A stretch of 64,000 nt of DNA from Janthinobacterium sp. TB1-E2 (GTDB taxonomy: Bacteria > Pseudomonadota > Gammaproteobacteria > Burkholderiales > Burkholderiaceae_D). The stretch spans positions 3,286,001-3,350,000 of the forward strand of contig NZ_CP142523.1 in assembly GCF_036885605.1 (NCBI RefSeq), read 5' to 3'. Of this stretch, positions 8,567-16,697 are shown one piece after another (the first letter of the stretch is position 1; each line of letters begins with the position of its first letter). The notes under the pieces are model-generated. The model saw nothing but the letters and a program-made list of their open reading frames with translations, was not told the DNA's origin and ran no database searches. The translations under genes and the position numbers were made by a program.

Positions 8567-9493
8567 TTATTCGCCGACGGCGACATAGCGATAGACTTCG
8601 TCGTCGTCCTCGTCGTCTTCCTGCGGATCATCGAGCCTGACGGGGAAGGGCAGGGCGTTGAGTTTTTCCTGGTTCGCTTCGGAGATATAGTGATGCGACA
8701 GGTCCATGCGTTTCAGATTGCCCAATTGCGTGCCTTGCAGCAGTGCTTCGGCGCCCACGTCGCCCAAGGTGCCCAGCGACAGGTCCAGGGTCTCGACGGT
8801 GGCCAGCAGCGGCTCGTTGGCCAGCCAGACGGCCAGCTCGTCGGCGATCTGCGCATCGCGCAGGCCCAGGTAGCGCAGGGTCGGCGTGGCCAGTTGCGCC
8901 AGTACTTTCTGGTACAGCGCCACGTCGCCGGAAAAACCATAGTCGTCGGTACCGAGCCACAGTTCCAGGTATTCCAGCTTGGGCATGCTCGACTGGGCCA
9001 GCGCCTGCGCGATCTTCTGATCGAGGCCACCGGACTCGATGGTGAACTTGCGCAGGTTCTGGTGCGCGAACGGTTCGACGGTCAACTCATTGCCGCCGCG
9101 GATGCGCAGCTCTTCCAGCTGCGGGAAAGCGTCCAGCAGCGGCTTGTAGCTGCCTTGCACGATCCACGAGATTTCGCATTCCTCGTACGTCATGTCGCCG
9201 ATGAACAGCGCGCGCAAGTTCGGCAGCTGCGGCGCGTGGCTGATCAGTGCGGCGATCACCTCGTCGGCGCCCGCTTCGTACGGGTCGCCCCACATGCCGA
9301 TGATCAGCGCCTCAAGCGCATTCTTGTCGGTTTTTTCCAGGAAGCCGGCGATCAGGTCCGGCATCTTGCGCTTGTCGTCATACTCGAGCGAGAGGCGGTA
9401 GACGATATCCTGCCCCGACTGCAGCGCAATATCGGGATCGTACTGGACGACTTTTTTCTTGTGGAAGAGGGTGGTGCTTTCGGAAATCGTCAT
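8567..9493 (-). CDS. STM4015-family leucine-rich-repeat protein, candidate substrate of the cassette
   Basis: The 308-residue protein is first in the minus-strand cassette and has GGAG before the ATG at 9493. Its middle is a run of leucine-rich repeats (for example LPNLRALFIG, FPQLEELRIRG, MPKLEYLELW, LGNLKRMDLS). These end in a strongly acidic linker (DDPQEDDEDDDE) followed by the short aromatic tail VYRYVAVGE. It has no signal peptide or catalytic motif. The shape, a folded recognition domain plus a short tail next to two radical SAM enzymes and an ATP-grasp enzyme, suggests a modified protein or a peptide with a very large leader. That role is not shown by sequence alone. Confidence 0.85.
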   Translation of the reverse strand: MTISESTTLFHKKKVVQYDPDIALQSGQDIVYRLSLEYDDKRKMPDLIAGFLEKTDKNALEALIIGMWGDPYEAGADEVIAALISHAPQLPNLRALFIGDMTYEECEISWIVQGSYKPLLDAFPQLEELRIRGGNELTVEPFAHQNLRKFTIESGGLDQKIAQALAQSSMPKLEYLELWLGTDDYGFSGDVALYQKVLAQLATPTLRYLGLRDAQIADELAVWLANEPLLATVETLDLSLGTLGDVGAEALLQGTQLGNLKRMDLSHHYISEANQEKLNALPFPVRLDDPQEDDEDDDEVYRYVAVGE

Positions 9494-9583
9494 TGCTAAG
9501 GCTCCATGAAAGACAGTGAAAATCTTGTCTAATCCAAAATCTTAGCATGGGCGAAAGCGCCTATTGCACACTGCTGAAAAGCA

Positions 9584-10159
9584 CTATCTATGGATGACCA
9601 CCAATAAGGCCTTGCCTTCCGTCTTGCCCAGGTTGCGTATCGTATGCGGCTGGTCCGCCGGGTAGCGTGCCGTGCCGCCATTCTTGACCTTTCTCTTCGC
9701 CGTGCCCACTTCCAGCTCCAGGTTACCGTGGATGACCGTCAAATGTTCGGTGGTGCCCGGGTCGTGCGGCTGCGACGCCAGTTCGCCGCCCGGCGCCAGA
9801 GTCACTTCATACCATTCATATTTGCCGGCCAGTTCCATCGGTCCCAGGATGCGCAGCACGTAGCCCGCATGGTCGCCGGGCAGGGTGGGGGTTTCGTGGG
9901 CGTCCGTGATGCGGATGGTTTCCACGGCTTTTTCCGCGCTGGACAGCAATTCGCCGATCTGTACGCCCAGGGCGTTGGCCAGGCGCCACGTGATGGCGAT
10001 GGTGGGATTGGCTTTTTCGCGCTCGATTTGCGACAGCATGGACTTCGAAACGCCCGCGATGCGCGACAAATCCTCGAGTGTCAGGCCGCGCGCCAGGCGC
10101 AGCCGTTGCAGGGTGGCGCCCACTTCGGGCGGAGAATTGGTCGAAACGCTGGTTTTCAT
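9584..10159 (-). CDS. XRE-family regulator with C-terminal cupin
   Basis: The 191-residue protein has an N-terminal helix-turn-helix (about residues 12-66, LRLARGLTLEDLSRIAGVSKS) and a C-terminal cupin domain (about 110-190, with PHDPGTTEHLTV). Cupin-linked XRE proteins sense small molecules, often amino acids or related metabolites. The ATG at 10159 fits where homology should begin; a longer frame to 10300 would run through the operator and promoter region. It is divergent from kbl-tdh-sdaA, and a palindrome lies between them, so control of threonine catabolism and of itself is likely. The Shine-Dalgarno site is weak. Confidence 0.88.
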   Translation of the reverse strand: MKTSVSTNSPPEVGATLQRLRLARGLTLEDLSRIAGVSKSMLSQIEREKANPTIAITWRLANALGVQIGELLSSAEKAVETIRITDAHETPTLPGDHAGYVLRILGPMELAGKYEWYEVTLAPGGELASQPHDPGTTEHLTVIHGNLELEVGTAKRKVKNGGTARYPADQPHTIRNLGKTEGKALLVVIHR

Positions 10160-10198
10160 CGGCAGGTGGCTTGCAAAGTTCAAAAGGCTTGGGTAATA

Positions 10199-10232
10199 TC
10201 CACTATATTGAATTTCAGTTCGAAATAGTGGA
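10199..10232. promoter_or_regulatory. Probable operator of the XRE-cupin regulator
   Basis: A perfect 8-base inverted repeat, TCCACTAT and ATAGTGGA, spans 34 bases. The half sites extend to CACTATATTGAA on the plus strand and CACTATTTCGAA on the minus strand, agreeing at 10 of 12 positions. It sits 40 bases upstream of the regulator start and about 145 bases before kbl, in the shared divergent region. Confidence 0.6.
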
Positions 10233-10377
10233 TTTTGAAGAAAAATACGGAAACGTGTAGACTTCAAACAGCGCTTCACGGTACAGCATTGTGCGCGCAC
10301 CGGTCAAGCGGCCGCTTTTCCCTATGGCGGCTGAGGTCACACGGATACCACAAACGCAGGGACACACAAGGATCATC

Positions 10378-11601
10378 ATGAGCGAGCAAGCGAAGAACAC
10401 CTTTTTCAGCGGTCTGCAACAGAACCTCGATCAACTGCGCCAGCAGGGCTTGTACAAGCCCGAGCGCGTGATCGCCTCGCGCCAGGGCGCCGAAGTGGTG
10501 TGCGACGATGGCCGTACCCTGATCAATATGTGTGCAAACAACTACCTGGGCCTGTCCGGCGACCTGCAGACGCAGGAGGCATCGATTGCCGCCACGCAAA
10601 AATACGGCTACGGCCTGTCGTCCGTCCGCTTCATCTGCGGCACGCAAACCGTGCACAAGGAACTGGAACAGGCGATCTCCGCTTTTCTGGGTACCGAAGA
10701 CACGATCTTGTACGCGGCGGCATTCGACGCCAACGGCGGCGTGTTCGAACCGCTGTTCGATGAAAACGACGCCATCATCTCCGACGCGCTGAACCACGCG
10801 TCCATCATCGACGGCATCCGCCTGTGCAAGGCTGGCCGCTACCGCTACGCCCACAACGACATGGCCGACCTGGAAGTGCAGCTGAAAGCGGCGATTGCCG
10901 CCGGCAAGCGCCATAAAGTCATCGTCACGGACGGCGTGTTCTCGATGGACGGCACGATCGCGCAGCTGGACAAGATCTGCGACCTGGCCGACCAGTATGG
11001 CGCGCTGGTGATGATCGACGAATGCCACGCTTCCGGCTTCATGGGCGCGACGGGCCGCGGCACGCACGAACACCACAATGTGATGGGCCGCATCGACATC
11101 ATCACGGGCACCCTGGGCAAGGCCCTGGGCGGCGCCATGGGCGGCTTTACGTCGGCGCGCAAGGAAGTCATCGACACCCTGCGCCAGAAATCGCGTCCTT
11201 ATCTGTTCTCGAACACGCTGGCGCCATCGATTGCCGGCGCGTCGCTGTCGGTACTGGAACGCCTGGCCAAGTCGACGGAACTGCGCGACCGCCTGCATGA
11301 CAACACGGCCTTCTTCCGCAGCGAGATCGAGCGCATCGGCTTTACCATCAAGCCGGGCACCCATCCGGTCGTGCCGGTGATGCTGTTCGACGCGCCCGTG
11401 GCGCAGAAATTTGCCGCCCGCCTGTATGAGCTGGGCGTGCTGGTGACGGGCTTCTTCTATCCGGTCGTGCCGATGGGCCAGGCCCGTGTGCGCGTGCAGC
11501 TGTCGGCGGCCCATACGCGTGAACAGCTGGTGCAAGTGCTGGCCGCTTTCGAACAGGCTGGCAAGGAACTCGGTTTGCTGACCACGACCACTATCAATTA
11601 A
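10378..11601 (+). CDS. kbl: Glycine C-acetyltransferase (2-amino-3-ketobutyrate CoA ligase)
   Basis: The 407-residue PLP enzyme of the alpha-oxoamine synthase family matches Kbl length (about 398). It converts 2-amino-3-ketobutyrate and CoA to glycine and acetyl-CoA, the second step of threonine degradation. The PLP lysine lies in TGTLGKALGG, and the pocket motifs DGVFSMDG and DECHASGF are present. The ATG at 10378 begins MSEQAKNTFF; an earlier in-frame ATG at 10291 lies in the promoter region and is unlikely. Twenty bases separate it from tdh, so they form an operon. Confidence 0.95.
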   Translation: MSEQAKNTFFSGLQQNLDQLRQQGLYKPERVIASRQGAEVVCDDGRTLINMCANNYLGLSGDLQTQEASIAATQKYGYGLSSVRFICGTQTVHKELEQAISAFLGTEDTILYAAAFDANGGVFEPLFDENDAIISDALNHASIIDGIRLCKAGRYRYAHNDMADLEVQLKAAIAAGKRHKVIVTDGVFSMDGTIAQLDKICDLADQYGALVMIDECHASGFMGATGRGTHEHHNVMGRIDIITGTLGKALGGAMGGFTSARKEVIDTLRQKSRPYLFSNTLAPSIAGASLSVLERLAKSTELRDRLHDNTAFFRSEIERIGFTIKPGTHPVVPVMLFDAPVAQKFAARLYELGVLVTGFFYPVVPMGQARVRVQLSAAHTREQLVQVLAAFEQAGKELGLLTTTTIN

Positions 11602-11621
11602 CAAGAAATCAGGATAAGAAG

Positions 11622-12587
11622 ATGGAACGCATTTTAGTCATCGGCGCAAACGGCCAAATCGGTAGTGAACTGGTGGGCGCGCTGGCGCAGCAGCACGGCG
11701 CGGACAACGTCATCGCCAGCGACATCGGCACGAACAATCTGTATCAGGCCAAGCGCTACGCCCAGCTCAATGTGCTGGACAAGGACGGCCTGGCGGCCAT
11801 CATCGCCGACGAGAACATCACCCAGGTGTACCAGCTGGCGGCCATGCTGTCGGCCACGGGCGAAGCGGCGCCGTTGAAGGCGTGGAGCCTGAACATGGAT
11901 GGCTTGCTCAATATCCTGGAACTGGCGCGCGAGCGTGGCGAGGCAGGCAAGCCGCTGCGGATCTTCTGGCCATCGTCGATCGCCGCCTTCGGCCCGAACA
12001 CGCCGCAAGTGAACACGCCGCAAATGACGGTGATGGACCCGACCTCGATGTACGGCATCAGCAAGCTGGCCGGCGAGCGCCTGTGCGAATACTACTTCAA
12101 CAAGTATGGCGTGGACGTGCGCAGCATCCGCTACCCGGGCATCATCAGCTACAAATCGCCTCCAGGCGGCGGCACCACCGATTACGCCATCGCCATCTTC
12201 CACGCGGCCTTGCGCGGCGAGCGCTATGACTGCTTCCTCGATGCGAATACCACTCTGCCGATGATTTACATGCCCGACGCGATCCGCGCCACCATCGAAC
12301 TGATGGACGCGCCAGCGGCACAGATCAAGATCCGCTCGTCGTACAACGTGGCCGGCGTGTCGTTCAACCCCGAGCAGCTGGCCAAGGCCATCGTGCGCAT
12401 GGTGCCGGACTTCAAGATCAGCTACAAGCCGGACAGCCGTCAGGCCATCGCCGACAGCTGGCCGCAAAGCCTGGACGACAGCAAGGCCAGCGCCGATTGG
12501 GGCTGGAAGGCGCAGATCGGCGTCGAGCAGATGGTCACGGACATGCTGGCCAATGTCGACGTGGGCCATGCCGCCAAGGCGGCCTGA
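11622..12587 (+). CDS. tdh: L-threonine 3-dehydrogenase, extended SDR type
   Basis: The 321-residue protein is an NAD-dependent short-chain dehydrogenase/epimerase-fold threonine dehydrogenase, not the zinc MDR enzyme of E. coli. The Rossmann motif is GANGQIG at residues 8-14, and the catalytic Tyr and Lys lie in SMYGISKLAGE. GGGTTDYAIAIFH is characteristic of this TDH type. It oxidises threonine to 2-amino-3-ketobutyrate for Kbl. It follows kbl closely and has AGGA upstream of the start. A similar kbl-tdh pairing with the SDR form occurs in other betaproteobacteria. Confidence 0.92.
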   Translation: MERILVIGANGQIGSELVGALAQQHGADNVIASDIGTNNLYQAKRYAQLNVLDKDGLAAIIADENITQVYQLAAMLSATGEAAPLKAWSLNMDGLLNILELARERGEAGKPLRIFWPSSIAAFGPNTPQVNTPQMTVMDPTSMYGISKLAGERLCEYYFNKYGVDVRSIRYPGIISYKSPPGGGTTDYAIAIFHAALRGERYDCFLDANTTLPMIYMPDAIRATIELMDAPAAQIKIRSSYNVAGVSFNPEQLAKAIVRMVPDFKISYKPDSRQAIADSWPQSLDDSKASADWGWKAQIGVEQMVTDMLANVDVGHAAKAA

Positions 12588-12633
12588 GTCCAGCCCCGGC
12601 ATTCATAAAACATACTAAATAAAGAGACACTAC

Positions 12634-14046
12634 ATGGACATGAGCGTATTTGACCTGTTTAAAATCGGCATCGGGCCGTCGAGTTCCCACACGGTGGGAC
12701 CAATGGTGGCGGCGCGGCGTTTTCTGGTCGAATACGGTCCGCTGGACCAGGTAGTGGGCGCCGAGGCGGCCCTGTATGGCTCGCTGGCGCTGACGGGCGT
12801 GGGCCATGCGACGGACAAGGCTGTCATTCTTGGCTTGATGGGCGAAACGCCGCAAGACGTGGCGCCCGATGAAGTCGACAGCAAGCTGGCCGCCATCGAG
12901 GCGGCCGGCGAGATCGCCTTGCTGGGTACGCACGTGGTGCCATTCACGGCCGCCACGGGCCTCGTCTGGCACAAGAGCGAATCGCTGCCCGAACACCCGA
13001 ACGGCATGCGCTTCACCCTGAAACTGGCGGACGGCAGCCGTGTCGACAAGGTGTATTACTCGATCGGCGGCGGTTTTATCCGCGAGGCCGAGGAAGTTCA
13101 AACTGCGGCGCAGGCCGAAGCGGCCGTGGAATCGGCCGCCAGCGCGCGGGTCGTCTTCCCCTTCGACACGATGGAGCAGTTGCTGGCCCACGGCGTCGAA
13201 AGCGGCTTGTCGATCCCGGAAATGCTGCGCGCGAACGAGTGCGTCAAGCGCAGCGACGAGGAATTGAACGCGGGCCTGGACCGCATCTGGCACGTCATGC
13301 GCGACTGTATCGCGCACGGCCTGGAAACGACGGGCAACCTGCCGGGCGGCTTGAACGTGAAGCGCCGTGCCGCGAAATTGTGGCGCTTGGCGCAGGAGGC
13401 GAAAGCGTCCGACAACCGCGCCAACGACTTGCCGCACGACGCCGTGCACCTGGTCAGCCTGTATGCGATGGCCGTCAACGAGGAAAACGCGGCCGGCGGC
13501 AGGGTTGTGACGGCGCCGACCAACGGCGCGGCCGGCATCATCCCGGCCGTGCTGCGCTACTACGCGCAGGATTGCCGCCCCAGCGATCCGGTGGGCGGCG
13601 TGCGCCGCTTCATGCTGACGGCCGCGGCCATCGGCATGCTGTGCAAGCGCAATGCCTCGATCTCGGGCGCCGAAGTGGGTTGCCAGGGCGAAGTGGGCGT
13701 GGCGTGCGCCATGGCGGCGGCCGGCCTGGTGGCGGCCCTGGGCGGCACGAATGAACAGATCGAAAACGCGGCCGAAATCGGCATCGAACACCACCTGGGC
13801 ATGACGTGCGACCCCATCGGCGGCCTGGTGCAGATCCCCTGCATCGAGCGCAATGGCATGGGCGCCGTGAAAGCCATCACGGCCGCCTCGCTGGCGCTGA
13901 AGGGCGACGGCACGCATTTCGTCAGCCTCGACGAAGTCATCGAAACCATGCGCCAGACGGGCGCGGACATGCAGGACAAGTACAAGGAAACGTCGCTGGG
14001 CGGCTTGGCCGTCCACGTTATCACGGTCAATCACGCCGCTTGCTGA
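12634..14046 (+). CDS. sdaA: L-serine ammonia-lyase, iron-sulfur single-chain type
   Basis: The 470-residue protein matches single-chain SdaA (about 455). It deaminates serine to pyruvate with an oxygen-sensitive 4Fe-4S cluster. The N-terminal beta domain starts with DLFKIGIGPSSSHT, and the C-terminal alpha domain carries the cluster cysteines in MLCKRNAS, EVGCQGE, MTCDPIGG and IPCIERN. It lies 46 bases after tdh with AAGAG before the start (ATG 12634; ATG 12640 also possible). Together the operon takes threonine to glycine plus acetyl-CoA and drains serine to pyruvate. Confidence 0.95.
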   Translation: MDMSVFDLFKIGIGPSSSHTVGPMVAARRFLVEYGPLDQVVGAEAALYGSLALTGVGHATDKAVILGLMGETPQDVAPDEVDSKLAAIEAAGEIALLGTHVVPFTAATGLVWHKSESLPEHPNGMRFTLKLADGSRVDKVYYSIGGGFIREAEEVQTAAQAEAAVESAASARVVFPFDTMEQLLAHGVESGLSIPEMLRANECVKRSDEELNAGLDRIWHVMRDCIAHGLETTGNLPGGLNVKRRAAKLWRLAQEAKASDNRANDLPHDAVHLVSLYAMAVNEENAAGGRVVTAPTNGAAGIIPAVLRYYAQDCRPSDPVGGVRRFMLTAAAIGMLCKRNASISGAEVGCQGEVGVACAMAAAGLVAALGGTNEQIENAAEIGIEHHLGMTCDPIGGLVQIPCIERNGMGAVKAITAASLALKGDGTHFVSLDEVIETMRQTGADMQDKYKETSLGGLAVHVITVNHAAC

Positions 14047-14060
14047 TGCGCTGATGGTGT

Positions 14061-14176
14061 TGTCGGATTACGCGCTCACGCGCTAATCCGACCTACGGTG
14101 AGTGGCAATGTCGCAGATGGGCGTTGGACGGCGTAGGTCGGCGTAGGTCGGCTTAGCGCAAAGCGCGTAAGCCGAC
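14061..14176. repeat. REP-like palindromes between convergent genes
   Basis: A minus-oriented copy lies at 14061-14096 and a plus-oriented copy at 14143-14176. The second varies the core to GGCTTAGC/GTAAGCC with compensating changes that keep the palindrome. Its GTAGGTCGGC foot is duplicated in tandem from 14133. The pair fills the gap between sdaA and the convergent AAA gene. Confidence 0.8.
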
Positions 14177-14202
14177 ACCACCACAGTAGTCTCCTGACAA
14201 AC

Positions 14203-14946
14203 TCATTCCTCCTCAAACAACTGCTCCAGCCTCCTCGGGTAGTTATTCAAGAAATCGCGCGTCACTGCATAGTGTTCCGTGTCTTCATACGCCACTTCGT
14301 GGATGCCGCCGCCAGTAAACATCAAAATCTTCGCGTTCGGGTAGGCGAGCAAGATCGGCGAATGGGTGGCGATAATCAGCTGCGAGTCGTCCTGCACCAG
14401 CTGGTGGATCACGGATAGCGCCGCCATCTGGCGGCTCGGCGACAGGGCCGCCTCGGGTTCGTCCAGCAGGTATAAACCCTTGCCCCGCAGCTTGTTGATC
14501 AAGGTCGCCATGAACGCTTCGCCGTGCGATTGCGCGTGCAGCGACTTGCCGCCGTAGCTCTCCAGGTACTCCTGTGGCATCTCGTCCATGTAGGTGGCGA
14601 CGTTGAAAAAGCTCTCGGCGCGCAGGAAATAGCTGTCTTCGGGTTTTTTATAGCTCTTGCTCAGGCGCAAGTGCGCGTGCAAGCCCGATTCCTCGTCCGA
14701 CGGCAGGGCGATGCGCACGTTGCGCGTGCCGCCATCCTTGCCGAAGCCCAGCCCCACGGCCAGCGCTTCGAGCATGGTCGACTTGCCGCTGCCATTTTCG
14801 CCCACGAAAAACGTCACGTCGCGGTGGAAATCCATGTGCACGAAGTCGCGGATGGCGGGAATGGTGAACGGATAGTGATCGAGGTCGACGACGGCGTCGG
14901 AGCGCAGCGCGGCGCTTTGCAGATACGGTTTTTTACTCAGCGACAT
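14203..14946 (-). CDS. AAA family ATPase (ABC-type fold, orphan)
   Basis: The 247-residue soluble ATPase has Walker A GENGSGKST, an ABC-like Walker B LYLLDEPEAALS and a switch histidine in IIATHSP. This layout is of the small SMC/RecF-like or OLD-like ATPases that stand alone in genomes, rather than a transporter subunit, because no permease or membrane segment is nearby. The ATG at 14946 (MSLSKKPYL) has GGAG upstream; a longer frame to 15189 would run through the intergenic region and lacks ribosome-site support. Function unknown. Confidence 0.82.
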   Translation of the reverse strand: MSLSKKPYLQSAALRSDAVVDLDHYPFTIPAIRDFVHMDFHRDVTFFVGENGSGKSTMLEALAVGLGFGKDGGTRNVRIALPSDEESGLHAHLRLSKSYKKPEDSYFLRAESFFNVATYMDEMPQEYLESYGGKSLHAQSHGEAFMATLINKLRGKGLYLLDEPEAALSPSRQMAALSVIHQLVQDDSQLIIATHSPILLAYPNAKILMFTGGGIHEVAYEDTEHYAVTRDFLNNYPRRLEQLFEEE

Positions 14947-15155
14947 GGCCGGTTCTCGACTCCAATAATGATCATGGCAAGGATACTCAGCACAGTGTGA
15001 CGTAAATCGCCGGCGCACGCCAGTGCGTACGCCAGCCATGTTCGCCTGGCTTGATCTCATGCAATTATGGCTTGTTTGATAATGGGCAGGCGCTCCAATT
15101 GTCACATCTTGATCAGGCGGGCGCCACGCGATTCGCCTTGGACGGCGGCTGGCAC

Positions 15156-15161
15156 TATAAT
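15156..15161 (+). promoter_or_regulatory. Probable -10 element of the thrC operon
   Basis: A perfect TATAAT lies 54 bases before the thrC ATG. No good TTGACA is found at 16-18 bases upstream (best TTCGCC). The surrounding 269-base gap (14947-15215) holds the divergent promoters of thrC and the AAA gene. Confidence 0.5.
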
Positions 15162-15215
15162 ATCCGCTGCCATTCATGATCAACCGCACTCAGCTCAACT
15201 GGACTCTTCAAATTT

Positions 15216-16697
15216 ATGCACTACGTGTCTACCCGCGCTGATAAAGCGCCATCGAATCAGCAGCAATTCTCCGACATCCTCCTGGGCGGCCTGGCCCCCG
15301 ATGGCGGACTGTATCTCCCAGAACACTACCCGCAAGTCACTGGTGCCGAGCTCAATGCCTGGCGCACATTGTCGTATGCCGACCTGGCATTCGAAATCCT
15401 GAAGAAGTTCGCCACCGATATCCCGGCCGCGGACCTGAAGGCACTGACGGCGAAAACCTATACCAAGGCAGTCTACAAGAACGCCCGTGCCGGCGAAAAC
15501 GCGGCCGACATCACGCCGCTGCGCGTGCTCGAAGAAAACGTCGTCAAGGGCGGATCGACCACCCTGATGCTGCAGGCGCTGTCGAACGGCCCGACCCTGG
15601 CCTTCAAGGACATGGCTATGCAGCTGCTGGGCAATCTGTTTGAATACACCCTGGCCAAGACGGGCGCCGAACTCAATATCTTCGGCGCCACGTCGGGCGA
15701 CACGGGCAGCGCGGCCGAATACGCGATGCGCGGCAAGAAGGGCATCCGCGTCTTCATGCTGTCGCCGCACAAGAAAATGAGCGCCTTCCAGACGGCGCAG
15801 ATGTTCAGCCTGCAAGACCCGAACATTGTCAACATCGCCGTCGAAGGCGTGTTCGACGATTGCCAGGATATGGTGAAAGCCGTGTCGAACGACTTGCCGT
15901 TCAAGGCCAAGCAGAAGATCGGCACCGTCAACTCCATCAACTGGGCGCGAGTCGTGGCGCAGGTCGTCTACTACTTCCGCGGCTACCTGGCGGCCACCAC
16001 CAGCAACGAGCAAAAAGTGTCGTTCACGGTGCCGTCGGGCAACTTTGGCAATATCTGCGCCGGCCATATCGCCCGCATGATGGGCTTGCCGATCTCGAAA
16101 CTGGTGGCGGCGACGAATGAAAACGACGTGCTCGACGAATTCTTCCGCACGGGCGTCTACCGCGTGCGCAAGTCGGCCGAAACGTACCACACGAGCAGCC
16201 CGTCGATGGATATCTCGAAAGCGTCGAACTTCGAGCGCTTCGTCTACGACCTCGTGGGCCGCGACAGCGACCGCGTGCGCGCCCTGTTTACGAAAGTGGA
16301 AACGCACGGCGGTTTCGATTTGTCCGGCAAGCCTGGCAGCGATGGCGATGAATTCAAGCTGGTGGCCAAGTACGGCTTCAAGTCGGGCAAGTCCACGCAC
16401 CAGGACCGCCTCGACACCATCCGCGACGTGGCCGACGACTACGGCATCACCATCGACACGCACACGGCCGACGGCATCAAGGTGGCGCGCGAGCACCTGG
16501 AACCGAACGTGCCGATGATCGTGCTGGAAACGGCGCTGGCGGCCAAGTTCAACGAAACCATCCTCGAAGCGCTGGGCGTGGACGCGGAACGGCCAGCCGG
16601 CTTCGAGAACATCGAAGACTTGCCGCAAAAGTTCGTCGTGATGGATGCGGACGTGGAAAAAATGAAGGCGTATATCGCCGCCAATACGGGCTTGTGA
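15216..16697 (+). CDS. thrC: Threonine synthase
   Basis: The 493-residue PLP enzyme makes threonine from O-phosphohomoserine. It is the longer ThrC form, starting MHYVSTRADKAPS, with the PLP lysine in LAFKDMAMQ and the phosphate loop GATSGDTGSAA. Its TGA overlaps the moeA ATG, so the two are translationally coupled. In many betaproteobacteria hom precedes thrC; here a divergent AAA gene lies upstream instead and hom must be elsewhere. The window thus carries a threonine-making step and, 4 kb away, the threonine-degrading operon. Confidence 0.96.
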   Translation: MHYVSTRADKAPSNQQQFSDILLGGLAPDGGLYLPEHYPQVTGAELNAWRTLSYADLAFEILKKFATDIPAADLKALTAKTYTKAVYKNARAGENAADITPLRVLEENVVKGGSTTLMLQALSNGPTLAFKDMAMQLLGNLFEYTLAKTGAELNIFGATSGDTGSAAEYAMRGKKGIRVFMLSPHKKMSAFQTAQMFSLQDPNIVNIAVEGVFDDCQDMVKAVSNDLPFKAKQKIGTVNSINWARVVAQVVYYFRGYLAATTSNEQKVSFTVPSGNFGNICAGHIARMMGLPISKLVAATNENDVLDEFFRTGVYRVRKSAETYHTSSPSMDISKASNFERFVYDLVGRDSDRVRALFTKVETHGGFDLSGKPGSDGDEFKLVAKYGFKSGKSTHQDRLDTIRDVADDYGITIDTHTADGIKVAREHLEPNVPMIVLETALAAKFNETILEALGVDAERPAGFENIEDLPQKFVVMDADVEKMKAYIAANTGL

